From Miltoncostaea sp036826475 (GTDB taxonomy: Bacteria; Actinomycetota; Thermoleophilia; Miltoncostaeales; Miltoncostaeaceae), in assembly GCA_036826475.1 (NCBI GenBank), contig DAISWG010000004.1, forward strand, positions 27,338 through 91,337: DNA of 64,000 nt, in the 5' to 3' direction. The notes beneath the pieces were generated by a model that saw nothing but the letters and a program-made list of their open reading frames with translations, did no database searches and had not been told where the DNA came from. Shown piece by piece: positions 1 through 7,416 of the stretch; the stretch's first letter is position 1; every line of letters starts with the position of its first letter. Both the position numbers and the translations under genes were made by a program.

Positions 1-2
1 TG

Positions 3-374
3 GTGGTCGCGGCGCCGGAGGCCGACCCCCTCGCCCAGGCGCTGTCGCTGGCGGGGCGCCTGCGGGACGATGGGTTCCCCTTCCTGGGGGTGGTGCTGAA
101 CCGCGTGCACCCCCTCCCCCCCGGCGGCCTCCCGCGGCACGACGCGATGCGCGACGCCCTGGCCGCGGCGGGGGCCGCCGACCCCGACGACCTGGCCGCG
201 CGCGCGGTGGCGACGCTCGCCGAGGACCAGGTGCTGGGCCTCCGCGACCTCGACGCGCGCGAGTTCCTCCGCACCGCCCTGCACGGCGGGCAGGTGGTCG
301 AGGTGCCGGCGTTCGTCCACGAGCCGGTCGAGCTCTCGGGCATCGCGGAGGTCGCCGCCGCGCTGGGCGCGTGA
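3..374 (+). CDS. ArsA-family ATPase, C-terminal fragment (cut by window start)
   Basis: The open frame enters from the left edge, so the N-terminus with the Walker A P-loop is missing. What remains (about 123 residues) resembles the C-terminal part of actinobacterial ArsA/Get3-like ATPases: a helix of a membrane-associated P-loop ATPase followed by a VVLNRVHP segment and a tail ending in a hydrophobic helix. These proteins couple ATP hydrolysis to anion export or to client delivery; here no arsenic genes are visible, so the cargo is unknown. Its TGA overlaps the GTG of the next gene by 4 bp, implying translational coupling. The family call rests on sequence flavour only, as no catalytic motif lies inside the window. 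Confidence 0.55.
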   Translation: MVAAPEADPLAQALSLAGRLRDDGFPFLGVVLNRVHPLPPGGLPRHDAMRDALAAAGAADPDDLAARAVATLAEDQVLGLRDLDAREFLRTALHGGQVVEVPAFVHEPVELSGIAEVAAALGA

Positions 375-1357
375 GCGCCCGCGCGGTCGTGCTGGGCGCC
401 GGCATGGTGGGCGCGTCGTGCGCCCGCGAGCTCGCCCGGGCCGGATGCGACGTGCGGGTCATCGATCCCGGCGCGGGACGGGCCGCGGCGTCGTGGGCGG
501 CGGCGGGGATCCTGTCGGCGTCGGTGCCGCAGGATCTTCCGGAGCCGGTGCACGTGCTCGCCGCCAGGTCGCTGGGCCTGTGGCACGACATCGCCCGCGA
601 GCACCCGGAAGTGGAGCTGCGCCGCACCGGCGCCCTGCTGATCGGGGTCGACGAGGCGTGGTGGTCGTGGCGGGGGGGGCGCGGGCCGCTGGCCGATCCC
701 GCGGCGGTCGCGGCGGCCGACGGCACGACCGCCGAGGGGCTCCGCCTGCCCGAGGTCGAGGTGGTCCGCACGCCGCGGGCCGCCCGCGCCCTGCTGGCGG
801 GGGTCACGGTGGAGACGCGCGAGCCGCCGCCGCTCGCGGCGCTGCGCCGCGAGTGCGACCTGCTGGTGGTGGCGACGGGGGCGTGGGCGTCGCCGCACCT
901 GCGCGAGCTCGGGATCGCGCTGCGGGTGGCGCCGCGGCGCGGGCAGATGATGGTGTTCGACCGCGGCGACCTGGACGTGGTGCTGATGGAGAAGGCCACG
1001 GAGGGCGTGGCGGTGCCCCGCGCCGACGGGCGCGTGGTGGCGGGCACCACGCTGGAGGACGTGGGCTTCGACGAGCGGACCGTCCCGCGGGACCTCGACC
1101 GGCTGGAGGCGTGGGCGCGGCGCTGGATCCCGGGCCTGGGGCGCCGGGAGGACGCGTGGGCGGGGTTCCGTCCCTGGTCGCCCGACCCCGTCCCCACCAT
1201 CGCGCTCGCCGCCCCGGGCGTGGCGGTGGCCGTGGGGCACCACCGCAACGGCATCCTGCTGGCGCCCGCGACCGGTGAGCTCGTGGCCGACCTGCTGCTC
1301 GGGCGCCCCACCAGGGTGCCCGCCGCCGACTACGCGGCCGTTACGATCGGTCCCTGA
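371..1357 (+). CDS. FAD-dependent amine/amino-acid oxidase, DAO family (ThiO-like)
   Basis: A 328-aa protein with an N-terminal Rossmann motif VVLGAGMVGASCARELA (residues 6-22) that binds FAD. A SWAAAGIL segment near residue 41 and a C-terminal GHHRNGILLAPATGELVAD block (near residue 295) are typical of the D-amino-acid oxidase/glycine oxidase (ThiO) superfamily. Such enzymes oxidise a primary or secondary amine to an imine, reducing O2 to H2O2. The length is that of glycine oxidases, slightly short. No thiazole-synthesis genes lie nearby, so a ThiO role in thiamine synthesis is not supported by context. It overlaps both neighbours (GTGA upstream, 1 bp TGATG downstream) and probably forms one operon with them. 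Confidence 0.75.
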   Translation: MSARAVVLGAGMVGASCARELARAGCDVRVIDPGAGRAAASWAAAGILSASVPQDLPEPVHVLAARSLGLWHDIAREHPEVELRRTGALLIGVDEAWWSWRGGRGPLADPAAVAAADGTTAEGLRLPEVEVVRTPRAARALLAGVTVETREPPPLAALRRECDLLVVATGAWASPHLRELGIALRVAPRRGQMMVFDRGDLDVVLMEKATEGVAVPRADGRVVAGTTLEDVGFDERTVPRDLDRLEAWARRWIPGLGRREDAWAGFRPWSPDPVPTIALAAPGVAVAVGHHRNGILLAPATGELVADLLLGRPTRVPAADYAAVTIGP

Positions 1358-2274
1358 TGCCCGACGCCCCCGCCACGACGCCGCCGCCCGCGCCCCCGAA
1401 GGGCCCGCGCGAGCTGCTGGACGAGATCCGCGCGAAGGTCGCCGCCGGCACGCCGCTGACCGGCGATCTGCTCACGCGCTTCCACCGGGCCGTCCACGCG
1501 CTCGACCCCACGGCGACGGAGGACTCGCTGGCGGTCCTGCCGGGCAACCGCGGGGTGCACATCTACGACACGCTCGTGAGCTGGGCGCCGATGGTCGCCG
1601 GCGAGCAGGTCATCGACATCGGCTGCGGGTCGGGCGGCGCCACCCGGGCCGCGGCGCGTGCGGTTGGCCCGGAGGGGATGGTCGTCGGCATCGACGTCAG
1701 CAGCGAGGCGCTCGCCGAGGCCCAGGCCCGCACCCCCGACGACCTCACCATCCTCTACCGCCGCGGCGACGCCCGGAACATGTCGACGGTCCCCGACCGC
1801 ACGTTCGACTGCGGGGTCGCGAGCATGAGCCTGGAGCAGAACGAGGACCTGCGGCCGCTCATGGCCGAGGTGTTCCGCGTGCTGCGCCCCGGCGGCCGGT
1901 TCGTCGCGAGCGTCACCGCGTTCGACCGCCTCCGCCCGATGGACGCATCCTTCATGGGGGCGGTGCTCGCGGTGGTGGGCCGCCACGCGCCCGGGGCGCT
2001 GGCGGGCCGGGCGAGCCGGGCGAGCATCCCCCACGAGCCGCTGGACGCCCTGGCCTTCAAGGATGCGGGGCTGGCGACGGTCGAGGAGCAGGACGTCCAG
2101 CTGGCCGTGGTGATGGAGGACCTCGACGACGCCTGGCGGGTCTTCTCGCGCACCTACATCGCCCAGATCCTGGACGACGAGGGCCAGGAGGAGCTGCGGC
2201 GGATCCTGAAGCGCCGCATGCCGCACACGCTGTACCTGCCGCTGCGCTTCCTGCGCACGCGGCGCCCGGGTTAG
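1357..2274 (+). CDS. Class I SAM-dependent methyltransferase
   Basis: A 305-aa protein. Motif I is VIDIGCGSGGATRAAA (about residues 87-102) and an acidic residue follows in VVGIDVSSEAL, which binds the ribose of S-adenosylmethionine. A VLRPGGRFVASVT post-motif III lies near residue 178. An N-terminal helical extension precedes the Rossmann core. The substrate cannot be told; the fold is close to UbiE/Coq5-like small-molecule methyltransferases. ATG overlaps the upstream TGA by one base. The gene runs into three consecutive hairpins (2284-2398) and converges on the HxlR gene. Confidence 0.8.
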   Translation: MPDAPATTPPPAPPKGPRELLDEIRAKVAAGTPLTGDLLTRFHRAVHALDPTATEDSLAVLPGNRGVHIYDTLVSWAPMVAGEQVIDIGCGSGGATRAAARAVGPEGMVVGIDVSSEALAEAQARTPDDLTILYRRGDARNMSTVPDRTFDCGVASMSLEQNEDLRPLMAEVFRVLRPGGRFVASVTAFDRLRPMDASFMGAVLAVVGRHAPGALAGRASRASIPHEPLDALAFKDAGLATVEEQDVQLAVVMEDLDDAWRVFSRTYIAQILDDEGQEELRRILKRRMPHTLYLPLRFLRTRRPG

Positions 2275-2283
2275 GAGGCGACC

Positions 2284-2356
2284 GATCCCGCCAGGCAGGG
2301 ACCCCTCGTGAGCGGCGGTCCCGGCGCGCTTCGCTCGCATCGGCCTGGCGGGAATC
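2284..2356 (+). repeat. REP-like palindromic element, copy 1
   Basis: A 73-bp element bounded by perfect 10-bp arms, CCCGCCAGGC (2287-2296) and GCCTGGCGGG (2343-2352), with a GCGCTTCGC core. A second, related element in opposite orientation lies at 2884-2957. The two flank the HxlR gene. This copy may also act as a terminator for the methyltransferase gene. Confidence 0.6.
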
Positions 2357-2377
2357 TCACGTGGCCTGACCACGTGA
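2357..2377. terminator. Hairpin, probable bidirectional terminator
   Basis: Perfect 8-bp inverted repeat TCACGTGG-CCTGA-CCACGTGA between two convergent genes. No T-tract follows, as is common in GC-rich actinobacteria. Confidence 0.5.
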
Positions 2378-2398
2378 GGCCTGGTCGTGCACCAGGCC
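2378..2398. terminator. Second hairpin, probable bidirectional terminator
   Basis: Perfect 8-bp inverted repeat GGCCTGGT-CGTGC-ACCAGGCC directly abutting the previous hairpin and ending 7 bp before the HxlR stop codon. Confidence 0.5.
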
Positions 2399-2404
2399 CG
2401 CCGG

Positions 2405-2788
2405 CTATGCCTCCGGGACCTTGAGGAAGTCGGCGGCCTCGTCGCAGCTGTCGGCGGCGCCGAGCCATTCGCGGCCGTACTCGCGCATCGCGTCGACGAT
2501 CGGCACGAGGGCCGTGCCCTTGCGGGTGAGGCGGTACTCGACGCGGGGCGGCATCTCGGCGAACTCGCGCCGCGCGATGATGCCCTCCTCCTCGAGCGCA
2601 CGCAGCCGCACGGACAGGGTGCGCGGGCTGATGCCGCGCAGCGACCGCTGGAGCTCGCTGAAGCGGCGCGGGCCCTCGGCGAGGTCCCGGAGCATCAGCA
2701 GCGTCCACTTGCCCGCCACGACCTGGGCCGTCGCGAGGACGGGACAGACGGTGCCGGGGGCGGTCTGCACGGGAGCGGTGGTCCCCAT
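2405..2788 (-). CDS. HxlR-family winged-helix transcriptional regulator
   Basis: A 127-aa protein with the HxlR signature: a conserved Cys (VCPVLATAQ, about residue 14), then GKWTLLMLRDLAEGPRRF and the recognition-helix region ISPRTLSVRLRALEEEGII, followed by the wing YRLTRKG. Members are small DNA-binding repressors or activators that sense electrophiles or redox state, often through the N-terminal Cys. ATG at 2788 is chosen because it precedes the conserved start; an in-frame start 15 codons upstream is possible. No clear Shine-Dalgarno is visible. The gene stands alone, bracketed by two inverted palindromic elements; its target is not evident. Confidence 0.85.
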   Translation of the reverse strand: MGTTAPVQTAPGTVCPVLATAQVVAGKWTLLMLRDLAEGPRRFSELQRSLRGISPRTLSVRLRALEEEGIIARREFAEMPPRVEYRLTRKGTALVPIVDAMREYGREWLGAADSCDEAADFLKVPEA

Positions 2789-2883
2789 GATCGTCACAAA
2801 TCGTACCAGGGTGTGACCGGCCTCCCACAGCACCCGTCACACCGAGCCGTCACGGGTACGCCAGCCCTCCGGCCGGATCGGCT

Positions 2884-2957
2884 ATTCCCGCCGGCCCTAC
2901 CGCGCGAAGCGCGGTCGCAGCGCCCGGGGAGAGAGGTGCTGCTTGGCCGGCGGGATT
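2884..2957 (-). repeat. REP-like palindromic element, copy 2 (inverted)
   Basis: A 74-bp element with perfect 10-bp arms, CCCGCCGGCC (2887-2896) and GGCCGGCGGG (2945-2954), and an inner hairpin ACCGCGC-GAA-GCGCGGT. Read on the minus strand it aligns with copy 1 (2284-2356): both begin ATCCCGCC, share a GCGCTTCGC core and end GGCGGGAAT. It sits just past the 3' end of pilT. Confidence 0.6.
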
Positions 2958-2965
2958 GTCCGCGC

Positions 2966-4132
2966 TCAAGCGTATTGCGTTGCGTCTCGGCGGGCGGCGC
3001 CGGCGTCGAGCATCAGCTTGAAGTCGTGCGGGCTGGAGGCGGCCTCCATCGCGGCGGCGAGCGGCACCCGGCCGGCGGTGACGTGGTCGAACAGGCTCTG
3101 GTCGAACGTCTGCATGCCGTAGAACTCGCCCTCGCGGATCACCTCGCTGAGGCGCCCCGTCTCGTCCGCGTTCAGGATCATGTCGCGCGCCCGGCCGGTG
3201 GTGATCATCACCTCGCAGGCGGGTACGCGGCCCTGCCCGTCGGCGGTCCGGACGAGCCGCTGGGAGATCACGCCGCGCAGCGTGCCCGCGAGCATCGCCC
3301 GCACCTGCTGCTGCTGGTGGAGCGGGAAGAAACCGATCGCGCGGTTCACGGTCTCGGTGGCGTCCAGGGTGTGCATGGTGGACAGCACGAGGTGGCCCGT
3401 CTCGGCGGCGCTCAGGGCGGTCTCCATCGTGACCAGGTCGCGGATCTCGCCGATCATGATCACGTCGGGGTCCTGGCGCAGGACGCGCCGGAGGGCGGTG
3501 GCGAACGAGCCGGTGTCTAGGCCCACCTCGCGCTGGTTGATCAGCGACCCGCGGTCCACGTGGAGCATCTCGATCGGGTCCTCGATCGTGACCACGTGCT
3601 TGTGGGCGGTCCGGTTGATCCGGTCGATCATCGCCGCGAGCGTCGTGCTCTTGCCGGAGCCGGTCGTCCCCGTCACCAGGATGATCCCGCGCTCCTCGTC
3701 CGCCAGCTTCGAGACGGCCGGCGGGAGCTGGAGGTCCTCGACGCTCAGCACCTTGAAGGGCACGACGCGCAGGACGATCGAGACGGAGCCGCGCTGGCGG
3801 AAGATGTTCACCCGGAAGCGGCCGAGGCCGTCGCGGGCGTGCGACAGGTCGGTCTCGCCCGTGGTCTCGAACTCCTCGCGCTTGGCGTCCTGGCCGGCGA
3901 GCAGCTCGCGGGCGAACCGGAGCGTGTCCTCGGCGGCGAGCACCGGTGAGTCCGGCACCTGCTCCAGCCGGCCGTTCACGCGGACGATCGGACGCGCCGG
4001 CACCTTGAGGTGCAGGTCGCTCGCCTTGCGCTCGATCGCGTGGGCGAGCAGCGCCCCCAGCTCGGGCGCGGTGACGGGTCGTGCGGAGGCGTCGGCCACG
4101 GGATGTGTTTCGGCAGCCGGGGCCCGTCTCAT
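2966..4132 (-). CDS. pilT: PilT-type twitching motility ATPase
   Basis: A 388-aa hexameric secretion ATPase that drives retraction of type IV pili at the inner membrane. Visible motifs in order: N-terminal ASDLHL PilT domain (residues 37-42), Walker A TGTTGSGKS (154-162), Asp box around VTIEDPIE (181-188), Walker B DPDVIMIGEIRD (221-232) and His box TGHLVLSTMHT (245-255). The length is close to the usual 345-370 aa plus a 20-residue N-terminal extension. ATG 4132 is preceded by GGGGA; an in-frame start 34 codons upstream would add a low-complexity Pro/Arg tail. No pilB, pilC or pilin genes lie in the window. Confidence 0.92.
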   Translation of the reverse strand: MRRAPAAETHPVADASARPVTAPELGALLAHAIERKASDLHLKVPARPIVRVNGRLEQVPDSPVLAAEDTLRFARELLAGQDAKREEFETTGETDLSHARDGLGRFRVNIFRQRGSVSIVLRVVPFKVLSVEDLQLPPAVSKLADEERGIILVTGTTGSGKSTTLAAMIDRINRTAHKHVVTIEDPIEMLHVDRGSLINQREVGLDTGSFATALRRVLRQDPDVIMIGEIRDLVTMETALSAAETGHLVLSTMHTLDATETVNRAIGFFPLHQQQQVRAMLAGTLRGVISQRLVRTADGQGRVPACEVMITTGRARDMILNADETGRLSEVIREGEFYGMQTFDQSLFDHVTAGRVPLAAAMEAASSPHDFKLMLDAGAARRDATQYA

Positions 4133-4215
4133 GAGTCCCCGCGGACGACCGTCCCCGCGGGTCGGGACGCCGGGCCTTGGCGAAGGCCCCGGCACCCTGC
4201 GAACGTCCACGGTGC

Positions 4216-4914
4216 GTGTCCGCCGCCCGATCACCCAGGCTCCGCCGCATCCTGGTCGTCCTGGGCGTCTGGGTCGTCGTCACCGGCGTCGCCATCGCCT
4301 GGGCCGCTGCGCTCGACGATCCGGTGGGCGCCGGTTCGCGCGACGAGGCCCAGCCGGCCGCCCTCGGGCAGATCGCCGACCCGGGCTCGTCGGGGGCCGG
4401 GGCCGTCTCCGCGCCGGAGGGCTTGCCGCCGCTCGCGCTCGTGGTCGACACGCCGCTGCCCGCAGACCTGGCGGCGCTCGACGCGCGCGAGGCGGCCATC
4501 CGGCTGCGGGACCGCGTCCTGGGCGGCGGGACGGCGGAGGAGTGGGTGCTGCTCGGATCCCTGCTGCAGCAGCTGGGCCGCGGGCCGATGGCGGCCGGCT
4601 CCTTCCGCGCGGCGCTGGAGCTGGAGCCGGACGACCTCGCCGCGCAGGTGGGCCTGGCGCTCGCCGACGGGGCCACGGGATCGGACGGGGCGGAGCGCGC
4701 CGCGGCGGAGCTGCGCAGGCTCCGTGCGGCGCACCCCGACAGCCAGCTCGTCGCGTTCAACCAGGGCTGGCTCGCCGCCTACCGGCGTCAGGTGGCGCCG
4801 GCGCGGGAGGCGTGGAGGCGGACCGTCGCCCTGGATCCCGGCTCCCGTCTGGGCCAGACCGCCTCCACCCTCTTGGACGCTCTCGGAAACGGTCTCACCG
4901 GCCGAAACCCATAG
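4216..4914 (+). CDS. Membrane-anchored TPR-repeat protein
   Basis: A 232-aa protein with one N-terminal transmembrane segment (ILVVLGVWVVVTGVAIAWAA, about residues 12-31) and an acidic linker. The C-terminal half has two or three TPR-like helical pairs (a WVLLGSLLQQLGRGPMAAGS block, then AFNQGWLAAYRRQ). The orientation is presumably N-in, C-out, as in cytochrome-c-biogenesis TPR proteins, but no cytochrome genes lie near. GTG 4216 is used because it sits just before the basic pre-transmembrane stretch; a TTG at 4177 is in frame. It is divergent from pilT with an 83-bp gap. Function unknown. Confidence 0.6.
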   Translation: MSAARSPRLRRILVVLGVWVVVTGVAIAWAAALDDPVGAGSRDEAQPAALGQIADPGSSGAGAVSAPEGLPPLALVVDTPLPADLAALDAREAAIRLRDRVLGGGTAEEWVLLGSLLQQLGRGPMAAGSFRAALELEPDDLAAQVGLALADGATGSDGAERAAAELRRLRAAHPDSQLVAFNQGWLAAYRRQVAPAREAWRRTVALDPGSRLGQTASTLLDALGNGLTGRNP

Positions 4915-4924
4915 AGGAACGTGC

Positions 4925-4937
4925 GTGAGAACTTCAC
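4925..4937 (+). terminator. Short hairpin after the TPR gene
   Basis: GTGA-GAACT-TCAC stem 10 bp after the TAG stop. Weak, and could instead be part of the structured RNA that follows. Confidence 0.25.
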
Positions 4938-4946
4938 CGGGCGGGC

Positions 4947-5038
4947 ACGACTGCTTAACCCTCGCGTAATGCGGCGCTGGGAATATGCGCGCGGTCCGGC
5001 GGCAGGAAGCCGCCCGCAGGCCGAGAACGCGCAGTCGT
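4947..5038 (+). ncRNA. Candidate structured RNA upstream of sigA (identity unknown)
   Basis: The 325-bp gap 4915-5239 is the only one over 300 bp in the window and holds no gene I can support. ACGACTGC (4947-4954) pairs perfectly with GCAGTCGT (5031-5038), closing a 92-nt domain. Inside is a strong hairpin GGCGGC-AGGAA-GCCGCC (4998-5014), extendable by GGUC/GGCC pairing. A GGGGAAATTTTTT run follows at about 5047-5059, an unusual T-tract for this genome. The layout resembles a riboswitch-plus-terminator or a small RNA gene. I could not match it to the 4.5S, 6S, ydaO, cobalamin or glycine consensus from memory. Confidence 0.35.
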
Positions 5039-5125
5039 ACCGACCCGGGGAAATTTTTTCGCGCAAGGGCTAAAGGTCAGGGGCCTTCGTGCCGATAGGG
5101 GTGAGCCCACCCCGCCGGAGAACCC

Positions 5126-5153
5126 TTGACTTCATGAAATGAAGCGGTACTTT
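5126..5153 (+). promoter_or_regulatory. Sigma-70-like promoter of sigA
   Basis: TTGACT (5126-5131), 16-bp spacer, TACTTT (5148-5153). The spacer contains a perfect inverted repeat CTTCAT-GAA-ATGAAG (5130-5144), a plausible operator. The SOS box follows immediately and would cover the start site. Confidence 0.55.
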
Positions 5154-5154
5154 C

Positions 5155-5170
5155 TCGAACGGTTGTTCGT
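5155..5170 (+). promoter_or_regulatory. LexA (SOS) box upstream of sigA
   Basis: TCGAACGGTTGTTCGT contains the perfect palindrome CGAAC-N4-GTTCG (5156-5169), the LexA operator consensus of Gram-positive bacteria including Actinomycetota. It lies directly downstream of the -10-like hexamer, where a repressor would block initiation. Confidence 0.65.
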
Positions 5171-5180
5171 CCAGGGCACC

Positions 5181-5205
5181 GTTCGTGGGTTGCGTGCACG
5201 GGTAC
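5181..5205 (+). promoter_or_regulatory. Second, sigma-B-like promoter of sigA
   Basis: GTTC (5181-5184), 15-nt spacer, GGGTAC (5200-5205), 35 bp before the ATG. The same GTT-N15/16-GGGTAC arrangement occurs at three other genes in the window (see 21307, 21361, 23096). Confidence 0.45.
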
Positions 5206-5239
5206 ACGCACCTCGTTCGCGCCCAGCCGGAGGTGAAGC

Positions 5240-6325
5240 ATGACGGTGAGTGAGATGGTCGAGCTCGAGGAGGTCCAGGCGCTCCTGGCCCGGGGCCAGG
5301 AGCACGGGTTCCTCAGCATCGACGAGGTCGCGAAGTCGGTCGAGGGCGTCTCCCTCGACGAGGGGGCGGCGGAAGAGCTCTACAAGCACCTCGACGAGGT
5401 GGGCGTCGAGCTGGTCGAGGAGACCGAGGCGCGCGACCGCATGGCCGCGATCGCGGAGGCGGCGGACCGCCCGCCCCGCAAGCTCAACCTCAAGGCGGAC
5501 ACGAGCACCGACGCGCTCCAGCTCTTCCTCAAGGACGTGGGCCGCGTTCCGCTGCTCACCGCCCGCGAGGAGGTCGAGCTGGCCAAGCTGATCGAGCTCG
5601 GCGACCTCCAGGCCAAGAAGAAGATGGTCGAGGCCAACCTGCGCCTCGTGGTCTCCATCGCGAAGAACTACCGCAACCAGGGGCTCGCATTCCTCGACCT
5701 GATCCAGGAGGGGACCCTCGGCCTGGTGCGCGCGGCGGAGAAGTTCGACTACCGCAAGGGCTTCAAGTTCTCGACCTACGCGACCTGGTGGATCCGCCAG
5801 GCGGTGGCCCGCGCCATCGCCGACAAGGGCCGGACCATCCGCATGCCGGTGCACGTCGTCGAGAAGCTGAACAAGATCAACCGGGCCGAGCGCAAGCTCG
5901 TCAGCGAGCTGGGCCGCGAGCCGTCGATCGCCGAGATCGCCGACTCCGTGAAGCTCCCCGAGGCCGAGGTCGAGTCGATCAAGCGCAGCGCCCAGACGCC
6001 GGTGTCGCTGGAGAAGCCGGTCGGCGACGACGAGGAGTCGGAGTTCGGGCAGTTCCTGGCGGACGACAAGGCCATCGCTCCGGAGGCCGCGGCCGAGACC
6101 GTGCTCCGCAACGAGGCCCTGCGGGACGTCCTCAACTCGCTGAGCTACCGCGAGCGGCGCGTCCTGGAGCTCCGCTACGGCCTCGGCGGCGAGCACCCGC
6201 GCACCCTGGACGAGGTCGGGCGCACGTTCAACGTCACCCGCGAGCGCATCCGGCAGATCGAGAACCAGTCCCTCCAGAAGCTGGCCAGCCTCGCCGAGGC
6301 GCAGCGTCTGCGGGACGTCGCCTAG
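5240..6325 (+). CDS. sigA: RNA polymerase primary-type sigma factor (RpoD/SigA)
   Basis: A 361-aa sigma-70 protein. An acidic N-terminal region 1.1-like domain (residues 1-75) is followed by region 1.2/2 (DALQLFLKDVGRVPLLT, then LRLVVSIAKNYRNQGLAFLDLIQEG), region 2.4 (KFSTYATWWIRQA), region 3 (PVHVVEKLNK) and region 4.2 ending VTRERIRQIENQSLQKL. All group 1/2 hallmark motifs are intact, and region 1.1 argues for the housekeeping factor. The ATG has an excellent ribosome site, GGAGGTGAAGC. The upstream region carries two promoters and a LexA-type box, so expression is probably tied to DNA damage and stress. Whether it is the only primary sigma factor cannot be judged here. Confidence 0.93.
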   Translation: MTVSEMVELEEVQALLARGQEHGFLSIDEVAKSVEGVSLDEGAAEELYKHLDEVGVELVEETEARDRMAAIAEAADRPPRKLNLKADTSTDALQLFLKDVGRVPLLTAREEVELAKLIELGDLQAKKKMVEANLRLVVSIAKNYRNQGLAFLDLIQEGTLGLVRAAEKFDYRKGFKFSTYATWWIRQAVARAIADKGRTIRMPVHVVEKLNKINRAERKLVSELGREPSIAEIADSVKLPEAEVESIKRSAQTPVSLEKPVGDDEESEFGQFLADDKAIAPEAAAETVLRNEALRDVLNSLSYRERRVLELRYGLGGEHPRTLDEVGRTFNVTRERIRQIENQSLQKLASLAEAQRLRDVA

Positions 6326-6358
6326 CGCGAACCGCACCACCTCTCGCTGAACGAACCG

Positions 6359-6382
6359 CGAAGGGCCCCTCGGGGCCCTTCG
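6359..6382 (+). terminator. Terminator of sigA
   Basis: Perfect 11-bp inverted repeat CGAAGGGCCCC-TC-GGGGCCCTTCG, 33 bp after the sigA stop. Followed by GTCGTT, with no real T-tract. Confidence 0.7.
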
Positions 6383-6432
6383 TCGTTCGAGGGGTGCGCC
6401 GGTGGTCGTTCCCGGCGTAGATTCGCCCCACC

Positions 6433-7416
6433 ATGCGCCGGTCCCGGCTCGCCATCGGGGCGCTCGTCGCCCTCGGACTCACCGCCGGGGCGCCGGCAGT
6501 GGGCACGGCCGCGCCCGAGCCGCCCAGCGTCGTCCTGGTGACGCACGACTGCGCGATGCGCGAGTTCATCTGCCCGCCGTTCGCCCAGGCGGCGCGCCGC
6601 ACCGGGACTCGGGCGCGGATCGTCTCGCTCGACCCGCGGGAGGACGTGGCGGGGACGTTCGCCCTGCTGGCGCAGCAGGGGCACGACCTGGTGATCGGCG
6701 ACCCGGAGATGTCACCGGAGCTGGCGGCCGTCGCCGAGCGCAACCCGCAGACCCGCTTCGCGACGATCGACATCCCGCTCCGGGACGCGGTCCCGCGCCC
6801 GCCGAACGTCGCGGTCGTCGAGATCCGGCCGCGTGAGGCGGCGTACCTGGCGGGGTGGCTCGCCGGCCGCATGGAGCGTCTGCGCCCGGGCCCCGACGTG
6901 GTGGGCGCCGTCGGCGGCTTCCCGGTCCCGCCGGTGGACGACTTCATCGTGGCCTTCCGGGCCGGGGCGCGCCGTGCGGCGCCCGGTGTCCGCGTCCTCA
7001 CCGACTACGCGCGGAGCTTCACCGACCCCACGGCCTGCGCGGTCGTCGCGGAGCGCCAGATCGCGCGGGGCGCCGGGGTGCTCCTCGACGTCGCGGGCGG
7101 CTGCGGGCCGGGCACCCTGGACGCCGCCCGCAGCGCTGGGGTGTGGGCGGTGGGCGTCGATCGTGACCGGGCGGGGCTGGGGCCGCACATCCTGACCAGC
7201 GTGCTGAAGCGGTACGACCGCGCCTTCGCGATGCTGATGCGCCAGGCGCGCACCGACCGCGCCCCGGCCGGACGGGGGATCGTCATGGGCCTCCGCGGCG
7301 GCGGCACCGAGCTGGGGCGGATCTCGCCGCGCGTGCCGGGGCGGGTGATGCGGGAGCTGGCCGGCGTGCGCCGCGCGATCCTGCGCGGGACCATTGGGGT
7401 GCCCGGTGCCGGCTGA
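6433..7416 (+). CDS. BMP/PnrA-like exported binding protein, tandem copy 1
   Basis: A 327-aa protein with a signal peptide (basic MRRSR, hydrophobic 7-25, cleavage likely near GTAAPE). It has the fold signature of basic-membrane-protein (BMP/Med/PnrA) substrate-binding proteins: EAAYLAGWLAGRM, a GGFPVPPVDDFIVAFRAGAR segment and DVAGGCGPGTLDAA. BMP proteins bind nucleosides or other small molecules for ABC uptake. There is no lipobox Cys and no permease or ATPase nearby. It has two N-terminal cysteines (THDCAMREFICPP) and two later ones (TACAV, GGCGPG), all conserved in the two following copies, suggesting disulfides. TAGATT lies 9 nt upstream of ATG. Confidence 0.75.
   Translation: MRRSRLAIGALVALGLTAGAPAVGTAAPEPPSVVLVTHDCAMREFICPPFAQAARRTGTRARIVSLDPREDVAGTFALLAQQGHDLVIGDPEMSPELAAVAERNPQTRFATIDIPLRDAVPRPPNVAVVEIRPREAAYLAGWLAGRMERLRPGPDVVGAVGGFPVPPVDDFIVAFRAGARRAAPGVRVLTDYARSFTDPTACAVVAERQIARGAGVLLDVAGGCGPGTLDAARSAGVWAVGVDRDRAGLGPHILTSVLKRYDRAFAMLMRQARTDRAPAGRGIVMGLRGGGTELGRISPRVPGRVMRELAGVRRAILRGTIGVPGAG

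Noticed and set aside
4947..5038. 4.5S SRP RNA or c-di-AMP riboswitch identity for the structured region
   Set aside because: The SRP apical loop sequence and the ydaO core motifs are not present as I know them.
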